This document shows, in pieces, positions 37,733-45,340 of a DNA stretch of 50,033 bases (positions are counted from its first letter, which is position 1; each line of letters starts with the position of its first letter). The position numbers and the translations under genes are program-made. The notes under the pieces are model-generated. The model had not been told where the DNA came from and ran no database searches. It saw only the letters and a program-made list of their open reading frames with translations. Source of the DNA: Bacteroidia bacterium (GTDB lineage Bacteria; Bacteroidota; Bacteroidia; UKL13-3); the NCBI GenBank assembly GCA_014376805.1, contig JACMQU010000005.1, positions 1 through 50,033 on the forward strand. The letters are read 5' to 3'.

Positions 37733-38307
37733 TCATGAGGTAGTGCAAAATGCACCGGTTATATTTTTTAAACTACCCTTCATCCAATACCATTCATCAG
37801 CCGTTGTTACCTCCGATTGCTACCAGTAATGGGGTATTACAATCACACTCTTGCGGGTTTTTAGTTCGCGGTTAAATATGGCGTTGGTGGGGTTAAAGGT
37901 TAGGTGGGTAACACCCATGGTAAAAGTAATTGGTGGTGGTGCAGTTACCACAATAGGTTAGGCAATAACAGGTGGTGTTTCGGCCCCGGTTTCGGATGCG
38001 GGCGCTGCTTTTGCCGGCTTGGGTAGCGGGACTATCAACCACAACCACTTTAAAGCCGTTAAACTCAAGCAAATCTTTTAAAAAAGTTACACGTTATGGC
38101 GTACAATTTTTGTCTGCAATAGAGCATTTAAATTCTCCAAGATCTTCGAAGGTTTGGATTGAGTGCCATTTGCGTATTAGAGATGTGATGTTAAAATTAA
38201 GACCTTTTGCTAAATTATTATTGTTATGTATCCAAGTGTTTTTATCTGAGTTGAGCCGCATAGCGCATTATTTTTTTGATGTTAATACCACCTTTTTCCA
38301 GTAGCAT
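37733..38307 (-). pseudogene. Decayed gene of unknown family (frameshifts and stops)
   Basis: No intact frame exists, but reading the minus strand from an ATG at 38307 gives a continuing protein-like sequence if breaks are bridged: 'LLEKGGINIKKIMRYAAQL', a frame change near 38255, then 'NFNITSLIRKWHSIQTFEDL', a TAA at 38096-38094, 'VTFLKDLLEFNGFKVVVVDS', a frame change near 38020, a proline/alanine-rich stretch, a TAA at 37960-37958, 'HLTFNPTNAIFNRELKTRK', a TAG at 37822-37820, and 'SEVTTADEWYWMKGSLKN' before TGA at 37735-37733. I do not recognise the family. The number of breaks argues for decay, not sequencing error. Two unrelated fragments are also possible. Confidence 0.5.
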
Positions 38308-38398
38308 ACACAAAATGACAAACCAAGGATTAATTTTTTCATGGGTGAGGGTGATAATGGGATAACAAATATAATAATCGATATCATTATCATTGGTT

Positions 38399-38943
38399 TC
38401 ATATATAAAATTTTTCCCCGGTCCATTTGGATGGATTATCAGCTATGTATTTTTGAAAACGTTGAAATGATAAGGTATTGCGAATAATATGATCATAAAA
38501 AAGGGATTGCCATGCAAAATCTGCATGTAATTTCCGTATTTCAAATGTACACCGACCCTTATACCACCTGCATACCCTTGAAATATTTTGGTGAAACATA
38601 GGGTTTTTAAGGCCTGCAAAACCGCCTTTTGTTTGATCATCCCCACATCATTGGGATGATCAATAATCAATATACCCTGAATATGATCGGGCATGGCAAC
38701 AAAATTTCCCAATTTAATAAAAGGAAAATGTTTGGGTATTTCCTTCCAATGTTGTTCTATTAATTTACCCATATCATTTAATTGCATCCAGGATGGGAAG
38801 CCCATTCTATCAACCACAATTTTGCCAAAAAAATGTTTCCGGTTTTTGGTGCAAATGGTAATAAAATACAAACCATTATCACCGTAATCACGTAATCACA
38901 AACGCATGGATTGTATTCGATATTTGTTTTTAAATTTTTTCAT
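38399..38943 (-). pseudogene. Broken REP-associated tyrosine (Y1/RAYT) transposase
   Basis: The natural start is probably the ATG at 38943 ('KFKNKYRIQSMRL'); an in-frame TGA follows at about 38896. The main body then reads 'LYFITICTKNRKHFFGKI', 'LNDMGKLIEQHWKEIPKHF' and 'NFVAMPDHIQGILII' in one frame (38871 downwards). A frameshift near 38600 moves the rest into another frame: 'WYKGRCTFEIRKLHADF' and 'SLFYDHIIRNTLSFQ', ending 'NPSKWTGEKFY' with the stop at 38401-38399. The tyrosine of 'FYDHIIRN' remains, but the metal-binding HUH motif is changed to His-Ile-Gln. It is a dead relative of the single-copy transposases that spread REP palindromes. Confidence 0.85.
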
Positions 38944-39155
38944 AACATAACATTACATATTTACAATAACCTTTTTTGTGTTGGTTGGTTACTATTTTAC
39001 TTGAACCTAAAAAGAATTTATTGTGGCGTTTTGGATGCGCACGAATATATTTTGTGATTGTACTTAAGCCAAATTTGTATGAACAATATTTCCAGTAAAT
39101 AGGATAAACTTAATACATGGAAGGTAGGGCGTGATGGAGTTCTGAAGTTAGGACT
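38944..39155. other. Intergenic sequence beside the RAYT relic, nothing recognised
   Basis: Between the start of the broken transposase and the REP-like cluster I see no open frame, no RNA gene and no clear repeat. Confidence 0.4.
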
Positions 39156-39323
39156 GCGTAAGCCATAGCTTTAGCGGCGGCTTAGTTATAAGTTTTTAGG
39201 AAAGACTGCTTCTAAGCCTTTGCCAAGGCTATGGTTTACGCACTGTTTCTGTTTCTTTTTCTTTTTCTGACCTTCGCCAAGGCAATGGCTTATAAAATAA
39301 AGTTATGGCTGCCAAGCCAGCCT
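39156..39323. repeat. REP-like palindromic repeat cluster
   Basis: Three copies of a unit of about 22-26 bases with core GCCAAGGCnATGGYTTA. Copy 1 (39156-39181) is inverted relative to copy 2 (39218-39243); the two match at 20 of 26 positions and could form a long stem-loop with a 36-base loop. Copy 3 (39272-39293) has the orientation of copy 2, after a pyrimidine tract (39244-39271). A smaller hairpin GGCTG / CAGCC lies at 39308-39323. The cluster is near a broken RAYT transposase, as is typical of REP/BIME elements. Confidence 0.65.
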
Positions 39324-39521
39324 CATTAATACATTCGCTTTCTATTATTTGATAAACGGATGTTAAATTTTACTTAAACTGTTTTCATTTTTTAAAAAAT
39401 GCAATAAAATTGTGCCCCGTTTTTAAGGCTATCCTAATTGCTGAACCTCTTTAAATATTATGGCTTTTGGTTCAACATAAATAGCTATTATTGGAAAATA
39501 TTTGGAGCTTAATTTATAACT

Positions 39522-40505
39522 ATGGATATAAAAGAAATTAACGAAAAAATTGAACGCGAAAGTGCTTTTGTCGACCTGCTTTCAATGGAACTTAGCAAGG
39601 TAATTATAGGGCAAAAGTACATGGTTGAACGCCTGCTTATTGGCATGCTTAGCAATGGACATGTATTGCTTGAAGGAGTACCGGGCCTGGCTAAAACACT
39701 TGCTATTAAATCTCTTGCGGCCACGGTTCAGGCCAAATTTAACCGCATACAATTTACACCCGACCTTTTGCCTGCCGATCTTTTAGGCACCATGATTTAT
39801 AGCCAAAAAAACGAAGAATTTATTGTGCGTAAAGGTCCCATCTTCTCTAATTTTATACTGGCCGATGAAATTAACCGGGCTCCAGCCAAAGTGCAAAGTG
39901 CGTTGTTGGAAGCCATGCAGGAAAGACAGGTTACTATTGGCGAAAATACTTTTGCTTTAGAAGAACCTTTTTTGGTATTGGCTACGCAAAATCCTATTGA
40001 GCAGGAAGGTACTTACCCTTTACCGGAAGCACAGGTTGACAGGTTTATGCTAAAAATTGTAATTGGTTACCCAAGCAAAGAAGAAGAGAAATTAATTATA
40101 CGCGAGAACATTGCCGCTAATTTTCCGAAGGTGAATGCTGTTATTAGTCCGCAGGAAATTATTAACGCCAAAGCCGCAGTGCGCGAGGTGTACATGGATG
40201 AAAAGATAGAGCAATATATTGTTGATATTGTATTTGCCACCCGCAACCCCGCCGATAATAAGTTAGGCCATCTTAAACAATTGATATCTTATGGTGGATC
40301 GCCGCGTGCCAGCATAAACCTTGCATTGGCAGCCAAAGCGTATGCGTTTATTAAACGACGTGGCTATGTAATACCCGAGGATGTGCGGGCAATATGTGCC
40401 GATGTATTGCGCCACCGCATTGGTTTAACATACGAGGCGGAAGCAGAAAATATAACAGCCGAAAATATTATCAATGATATTTTAAATGCCGTTGAAGTAC
40501 CTTAG
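39522..40505 (+). CDS. MoxR-family AAA+ ATPase (first gene of the Bat operon)
   Basis: 327 residues. A MoxR/RavA-type AAA+ protein that works as a hexameric ATP-driven chaperone for von Willebrand A (VWA) proteins. Walker A is 'EGVPGLAKTLAIKS', Walker B is 'FILADEINRAPAKVQ', and the sensor region 'LATQNPIEQEGTYPLPEAQ' is the family marker. The lid domain at the C-terminus is present. It opens a run of seven same-strand genes. GGAG at 39504-39507 is far (14 bases) from the ATG. A 114-base gap with two dyad repeats separates it from the DUF58 gene. It probably activates or assembles the BatA/BatB complex. Confidence 0.93.
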   Translation: MDIKEINEKIERESAFVDLLSMELSKVIIGQKYMVERLLIGMLSNGHVLLEGVPGLAKTLAIKSLAATVQAKFNRIQFTPDLLPADLLGTMIYSQKNEEFIVRKGPIFSNFILADEINRAPAKVQSALLEAMQERQVTIGENTFALEEPFLVLATQNPIEQEGTYPLPEAQVDRFMLKIVIGYPSKEEEKLIIRENIAANFPKVNAVISPQEIINAKAAVREVYMDEKIEQYIVDIVFATRNPADNKLGHLKQLISYGGSPRASINLALAAKAYAFIKRRGYVIPEDVRAICADVLRHRIGLTYEAEAENITAENIINDILNAVEVP

Positions 40506-40541
40506 GGAGGAAGAGGGTAAGAAGGCCAAAGGCAAGATGTA

Positions 40542-40607
40542 GAGCGCAATTTATTGCTGCTCTTTCTGTTGGTAAACAATATTCAAAGGGCACAATTTAT
40601 TGTTGTT
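40542..40607 (+). repeat. Two operator-like dyads between the MoxR and DUF58 genes
   Basis: Copy 1 (40544-40561) and copy 2 (40590-40607) match at 15 of 18 bases. Each has a 12-base dyad, GCAATTTATTGC and ACAATTTATTGT. The two differences inside the dyad are compensatory, so both stay self-complementary. Copy 1 also extends to an imperfect hairpin (40542-40562). The second dyad ends 17 bases before the DUF58 ATG. This could be a binding site or an RNA element; which one cannot be told. Confidence 0.4.
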
Positions 40608-40619
40608 AAATAACACACA

Positions 40620-41495
40620 ATGATTACAAGAGATATTATTAACAAGGTACGTAAAATTGAAATAAAAACCCGCGGATTATCGAGCCACATATTTGCAGGC
40701 GAATACCATAGCGCGTTTAAGGGGCGGGGTATGACGTTTAGCGATGTGCGCGCGTATATGCCGGGTGATGACATAAGGGCGATAGATTGGAACGTTACGG
40801 CACGTTTTAACCATCCGTATGTAAAGATTTTTGAAGAGGAGCGGGAGCTTACTGTTATACTGCTTGTTGATGTGAGTGCGTCGGGAAATTTTGGTACTAA
40901 GGTGCAGTTTAAAAAAGACCTGATTACAGAATTGTGCGCAGTGTTATCGTTTTCGGCAATACAGAACAATGATAAGATTGGGATCATATTTTTTAGTGAT
41001 AAAATAGAAAAGTTTATTCCGCCTAAAAAGGGCAAGATGCACATACTGCGCATTATTCGCGAGTTGATTGAAATGAAACCACAGCATACAAAAACATCTA
41101 TTAATGATGCCTTGCGTTATGTAGCCAATGTTATTAAAAAGAAAAGCATTGTGTTTGTGATCTCTGATTTTATTGATAAGAATTTTGAAGAAGCGTTGAA
41201 GTATACCAATAAAAAACATGATGTGGTAGCCTTGCAGGTGTATGATCCGTTTGAACAGGTATTGCCCGATGTAGGTTTAATGAGCGTGCAGGATGCAGAG
41301 ACCGGCGCTACTTTGGAAATAGACAGCAGCAATGCAAGCGTTAGAAAACAATATGAACTGCTTGCCCGTAAAAGAGAGAAGTTATTAAATGATACCTTTA
41401 ACAAGAGTGGCATTGACTGGATTAAATTAAGCACCACCGAAAACTATGTGCAACAACTGATGCGCTTATTTAAAAAAAGAGGTAGAAAAGCATGA
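40620..41495 (+). CDS. DUF58 domain protein of the Bat operon
   Basis: 291 residues. The DUF58 signature 'FKGRGMTFSDVRAYMPGDD' followed by 'IDWNVTAR' is clear. The rest is a VWA-like fold with the metal-site motif 'LLVDVSASG' and later 'VISDF'. DUF58 proteins are regularly encoded beside MoxR ATPases and are thought to be their adaptors or substrates. There is no signal peptide or membrane helix, so it is cytosolic. Its stop overlaps the next start by 4 bases (ATGA), indicating coupled translation. Confidence 0.93.
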   Translation: MITRDIINKVRKIEIKTRGLSSHIFAGEYHSAFKGRGMTFSDVRAYMPGDDIRAIDWNVTARFNHPYVKIFEEERELTVILLVDVSASGNFGTKVQFKKDLITELCAVLSFSAIQNNDKIGIIFFSDKIEKFIPPKKGKMHILRIIRELIEMKPQHTKTSINDALRYVANVIKKKSIVFVISDFIDKNFEEALKYTNKKHDVVALQVYDPFEQVLPDVGLMSVQDAETGATLEIDSSNASVRKQYELLARKREKLLNDTFNKSGIDWIKLSTTENYVQQLMRLFKKRGRKA

Positions 41496-42517
41496 TGGAT
41501 ATGAAAAGCTTTTTTATCAAACAAAATTATACATTATCAGCTTTAAGGCAGCATGCTTTGAGCTTGTTACTGATGCTTGTTTTATGCAAGGCAGGTATGG
41601 CACAAAACTACAATGTAAGAGTTGAGGCAACATTTGATACTGCTGCAATAAGAATTGGTGAGCAGTTTCATTTAAACATGGAGTTGATGTTGCCACAAAA
41701 TGCAAGGCTTGCGTTTCCTGATTTTGGCGATTCAATTGGACAACTTGCTGTGGTTGAACAAGGCAAAACCGATACCCTGCAGGATAAGGAAAATAAGTCT
41801 GTTATCTATAAACAATCTGTTACGCTTACTGCCTTTGAACCCGGCAATTATATCCTTCAGCCCTTTTATTTTTACTATCGTTTGGGTGCATCAAAAAACA
41901 TTGATAGTGTTGCTACTGCACCCTTACAAATTTTGGTTCAAACCGTACCTGTTGATACTGCTAAAGCCATTAAAGACATAAAACCTGTTTTAGATGTGCC
42001 CGTTACTTTTGATGAGGTATTGCCTTACCTGTTGGTTACCTTGGCGTTGCTTATAATTGTTGGGTTGATCCTATGGTATCTTAAAAAAAGGAAGAAGCCT
42101 GCAGCTCCTGCATACATTGCTCCTCCAAGGCCTGCGCATGAAATTGCAAATGAAGCCTTACAGAAGATTGAATCAGAAAAATTATGGCAGGAGGGATTAT
42201 ACAAAGCATACCAAAGCGGAGTATCGGATACGGTACGCACGTATATTGAAAACAGGTTTAACATAACTGCCCTTGAACTTACCACCGATGAAACCCTGGT
42301 GCATCTTAAAAAGCTAGTGAATGCCGAAGCATTTGAAAAGTTGAAATACATTTTGCAAGTGGCCGATACCGTTAAATTTGCCAAGGCAATTCCTATTGAA
42401 TCGGAAAATGTGTTGACCATGGAATACGCGTATATCTTTATTAATATTACAAAACAGGAATGGGCTGAACCAAGCGCAAATAAAGCCACACCGGGCAGGA
42501 AGGAGCATAAGCGATGA
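41492..42517 (+). CDS. BatD-like membrane protein of the Bat operon
   Basis: 341 residues. A signal peptide ends near 'CKAGMAQ'. The periplasmic part is an Ig-like beta domain similar in style to BatD ('RVEATFDTAAIRIGEQFHL'). One membrane helix ('LPYLLVTLALLIIVGLILW', about residues 180-200) follows, with a basic linker and a cytoplasmic helical domain at the C-terminus. In Bacteroidota this position in the operon is held by a conserved protein of unknown job. It may help anchor the VWA proteins in the inner membrane. It overlaps both neighbours by 4 bases. Confidence 0.82.
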   Translation: MMDMKSFFIKQNYTLSALRQHALSLLLMLVLCKAGMAQNYNVRVEATFDTAAIRIGEQFHLNMELMLPQNARLAFPDFGDSIGQLAVVEQGKTDTLQDKENKSVIYKQSVTLTAFEPGNYILQPFYFYYRLGASKNIDSVATAPLQILVQTVPVDTAKAIKDIKPVLDVPVTFDEVLPYLLVTLALLIIVGLILWYLKKRKKPAAPAYIAPPRPAHEIANEALQKIESEKLWQEGLYKAYQSGVSDTVRTYIENRFNITALELTTDETLVHLKKLVNAEAFEKLKYILQVADTVKFAKAIPIESENVLTMEYAYIFINITKQEWAEPSANKATPGRKEHKR

Positions 42518-43509
42518 TGGATACTGTTGTATTTGCCAACAAAGGGTTTTTATACTTGTTGCTGTTGTTACCCTTGTTTGTTATCGTATATGTTTTGTTG
42601 AACCGATGGCGTAAACCTAAAGTGATAATGCCCTCAATGAACAATTTTGAAGGATACAAACCTACCCTGCGACAACGCATCAAACACCTGCCCTTTGTAT
42701 TGTGGCTGCTTGCATGTGCCGCTATTATTGTGGCACTGGCACGACCACAATCGAGCTCGGGCGGACAAAACATAAACACCGAAGGAGTGGATATTGTAAT
42801 GGCCTTAGACATATCGCCATCTATGCTGGCCGAAGACCTTAGGCCAAACAGGATAGAAGCGGCAAAAAAAGTAGCCGTAGATTTTATTGACAGCCGCGTT
42901 AATGATAGGATAGGCCTTGTGGTATTTGCAGGGGAGAGTTTTACGCAATGCCCCATCACATCAGACCATGCCGTATTAAAGAATTTGTTTAGCGGCATAG
43001 AAAGCGGCATGCTTACAGATGGTACCGCCATTGGCGAAGGCCTGGCAACCGCAGTAAACCGTATAAAAACCAGCAAGGCCAAAAGTAAAGTGATTATTTT
43101 GTTAACCGATGGCGTGAATAATGTAGGCGAAATATCTCCACAAACAGCAGGCGATATTGCTAAGGCATTTAACATACGCGTGTATACCATTGGTGTAGGT
43201 ACACATGGCATGGCGCCATACCCTTTTAACACGCCATTTGGCATACAATACCAGCAGGTTCCGGTTGATATAGATGAGCATACACTGAAGGGAATTTCGG
43301 CCGAAACAGGCGGTAAGTATTTTAGGGCCACACGCACCGCCGAACTTAAAAACATTTACGCCGAGATTGATAAGCTTGAAAAAACAAGAATAGAAGTAAC
43401 ATCCTACAGACATAAGAAGGAAGAGTTCTATCCTTTTATTATGCTTGCCTTATTGTTGCTAGCCCTTGAAAGATTGTTACAATACACCCTGCTTAAAATT
43501 TTACCATGA
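42514..43509 (+). CDS. batA: BatA: inner membrane VWA-domain protein
   Basis: 331 residues. Two membrane helices near the N-terminus ('FLYLLLLLPLFVIVYVLL' and 'FVLWLLACAAIIVALA') precede a VWA domain with the metal-site motif 'DISPS' (in 'ALDISPSMLAED') and 'LLTDGVNNVG'. A last helix lies at the C-terminus. BatA belongs to the aerotolerance (Bat) cluster first described in Bacteroides fragilis; the VWA domain most likely binds a protein partner in the periplasm. It starts with ATG at 42514 (or 42517) and overlaps the genes on both sides by 4 bases. Confidence 0.93.
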   Translation: MMDTVVFANKGFLYLLLLLPLFVIVYVLLNRWRKPKVIMPSMNNFEGYKPTLRQRIKHLPFVLWLLACAAIIVALARPQSSSGGQNINTEGVDIVMALDISPSMLAEDLRPNRIEAAKKVAVDFIDSRVNDRIGLVVFAGESFTQCPITSDHAVLKNLFSGIESGMLTDGTAIGEGLATAVNRIKTSKAKSKVIILLTDGVNNVGEISPQTAGDIAKAFNIRVYTIGVGTHGMAPYPFNTPFGIQYQQVPVDIDEHTLKGISAETGGKYFRATRTAELKNIYAEIDKLEKTRIEVTSYRHKKEEFYPFIMLALLLLALERLLQYTLLKILP

Positions 43510-44549
43510 ACGTTTTAAGACTTGCACATCCCGAATATTTATATGCCCTTTGGTTCATTCCAGTTATAATGATCCTGTTTTTTTTGATGCGCTATAACAA
43601 GAGAAAAGCATGGAAGGCAATGGGTGATAAAGCATTGCTTGCGCGCCTTCTGCCCGATGCATCTAAAGGGAAACCTGTTGTTAAAATGTTGTTGTATTGC
43701 ATTGCTTTTGCGCTTATAACTATTGGACTGGCAAACCCGCAAATGGGCAGCAAAATGGAAGAGGTAAAACGCGAAGGAATAGATGTAATTATAGCACTTG
43801 ATATTTCTAACTCAATGATGGCCGAAGACATTAAGCCAAGCCGTTTGGAGCGCGCCAAACAATCTATTGCACGCTTTATAGACAGGCTTGAAAACGATAG
43901 GGTAGGCCTGATTGTATTTGCCGGAAAGGCATATGTTCAACTGCCCATCACCACAGATTTTAATGCCGCTAAACTATTTTTATCATCGGTTAATCCCGGA
44001 CTTATACCTACACAAGGAACAGCCATTGGATCAGCCATAAATTTAGCGGTTAAATCATTTACAGGCAAAGACAATAAACACAAGGCACTGGTAATAATTA
44101 CCGATGGCGAAAACCATGAGGACGATGCGTTGGAAGCTGCTAAGAATGCGGCTAAAGAAGGCATTGTGGTGCATACCATTGGCATGGGTTCGCCCGAAGG
44201 TGCTCCTATACCGGTGTTTAATAATGGTACACGTGTTGACTTTTTAAAAGACCAATCGGGCACCACGGTTATAACAAAACTAAACAGGGAAGAGCTTGAA
44301 AAGATTGCGCAGAATGGCAAAGGCATATTTGTTCGTGCATCTAATGCCGGTGATGGTATGGAAGCGGTGATGAAAGAAATTAGCAAGATGGAAAAGAAGT
44401 CGTTTGGTTCAAAACAATACAGCGATTACGAAGACCAGTTTCAGTATTTTATTGCGGCAGGTTTATTGGTATTGATGATGGAGTTTTTAATAAGCAACCG
44501 CAAAAGCAAATGGCTTGAAAAGTTAAACCTAATGATGGGAATCAAATGA
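43506..44549 (+). CDS. batB: BatB: inner membrane VWA-domain protein
   Basis: 347 residues, a paralogue of BatA. It has the same layout: two N-terminal helices ('ALWFIPVIMILFFLM' and 'LLYCIAFALITIGLA'), a VWA domain with 'ALDISNSMMAED' and 'IITDGENHEDDA', and one C-terminal helix ('QYFIAAGLLVLMMEF'). The metal site looks complete. BatA and BatB probably form a heteromeric complex acted on by the MoxR ATPase. The 4-base overlaps with batA and batC indicate coupled translation and perhaps fixed stoichiometry. Confidence 0.93.
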   Translation: MNVLRLAHPEYLYALWFIPVIMILFFLMRYNKRKAWKAMGDKALLARLLPDASKGKPVVKMLLYCIAFALITIGLANPQMGSKMEEVKREGIDVIIALDISNSMMAEDIKPSRLERAKQSIARFIDRLENDRVGLIVFAGKAYVQLPITTDFNAAKLFLSSVNPGLIPTQGTAIGSAINLAVKSFTGKDNKHKALVIITDGENHEDDALEAAKNAAKEGIVVHTIGMGSPEGAPIPVFNNGTRVDFLKDQSGTTVITKLNREELEKIAQNGKGIFVRASNAGDGMEAVMKEISKMEKKSFGSKQYSDYEDQFQYFIAAGLLVLMMEFLISNRKSKWLEKLNLMMGIK

Positions 44550-45259
44550 ATGTAGTAAAGATAATTTTTGTTGGCCTTATAACACTTTTGCATTGCAATA
44601 TAGCATTGGCCCAGGCTGAGCGTTCCTTAGCAAGAAATGGCAATAAGTTGTATAATGATAAAGCCTATAGCGAAGCTGAGTTAAAATACAAAGAAGCCTT
44701 GCAAAAAAATGCCAATTTAAAACAAGCAGGGTATAACCTTGGCAATGCCTTATACAGGCAAAAAAAGTATGATGAAGCCATTAAACAATATACAGATATT
44801 ACAGCCAGCAAAGAGTTACTAAAGTCAGAAAAAGCACAAGCCTGGCACAACCTGGGCAATGCGTACCTTGAACAAAAGAAGTATGAAGAAAGCATTAAGG
44901 CGTATAAGAATGCGTTGAAATTAAATCCGGCTGATGAAGATACGCGCTATAACCTTGCTTATGCACAGGCAAAATTGAAGAAAGAACAAGAAGAAGAGAA
45001 GAAACAGAAACAGCGCGGGAAAGAGAAAGGGAAAGAGAAAGAGCAGAAAGAGAAACAGAAGGGGAAAGAGGAAGACAAACAGGAAATGCCCGGAGATGAG
45101 CAGAAAGACAAGGAAAAACAGTCTCAGCCGCAACGCCAGAAAATATCAAAAGAAGATGCGGAAAAGATTTTGAAGGCACTGAACAATGATGAAAAAGAGC
45201 TTCAGAAGAACATAAAAAAAGGCGATGCCAAACGTGTTAATATTGAAAAAAACTGGTAA
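44546..45259 (+). CDS. batC: BatC: periplasmic TPR protein with charged tail
   Basis: 237 residues. A signal peptide ends near 'NIALAQ'. Three to four TPR repeats follow ('AGYNLGNALYRQKKYDEAI', 'AWHNLGNAYLEQKKYEESI'). From about residue 150 to 200 a low-complexity Lys/Glu/Gln tract takes over, reflected as a purine-rich DNA strand (about 44980-45110). TPR proteins bind peptide tails, so BatC is likely a scaffold for BatA/BatB. It overlaps batB by 4 bases; the next gene begins 81 bases later, so the coupling ends here. Confidence 0.92.
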   Translation: MNVVKIIFVGLITLLHCNIALAQAERSLARNGNKLYNDKAYSEAELKYKEALQKNANLKQAGYNLGNALYRQKKYDEAIKQYTDITASKELLKSEKAQAWHNLGNAYLEQKKYEESIKAYKNALKLNPADEDTRYNLAYAQAKLKKEQEEEKKQKQRGKEKGKEKEQKEKQKGKEEDKQEMPGDEQKDKEKQSQPQRQKISKEDAEKILKALNNDEKELQKNIKKGDAKRVNIEKNW

Positions 45260-45340
45260 AGGTAATGCCGTTAAACCCTTCTGAAATGACCGTTTAAAGA
45301 TTGATGAATTAATGAACAGCAAGTTTAAAAATAATTGTGA

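Noticed and set aside
37972..38304. 110-codon plus-strand frame after metG
   Set aside because: The opposite strand gives more protein-like sequence across the same bases when breaks are bridged; the plus frame has odd composition and no motif.
44980..45110. Purine-rich tract as a regulatory repeat
   Set aside because: It is explained by the Lys/Glu/Gln-rich tail of BatC.
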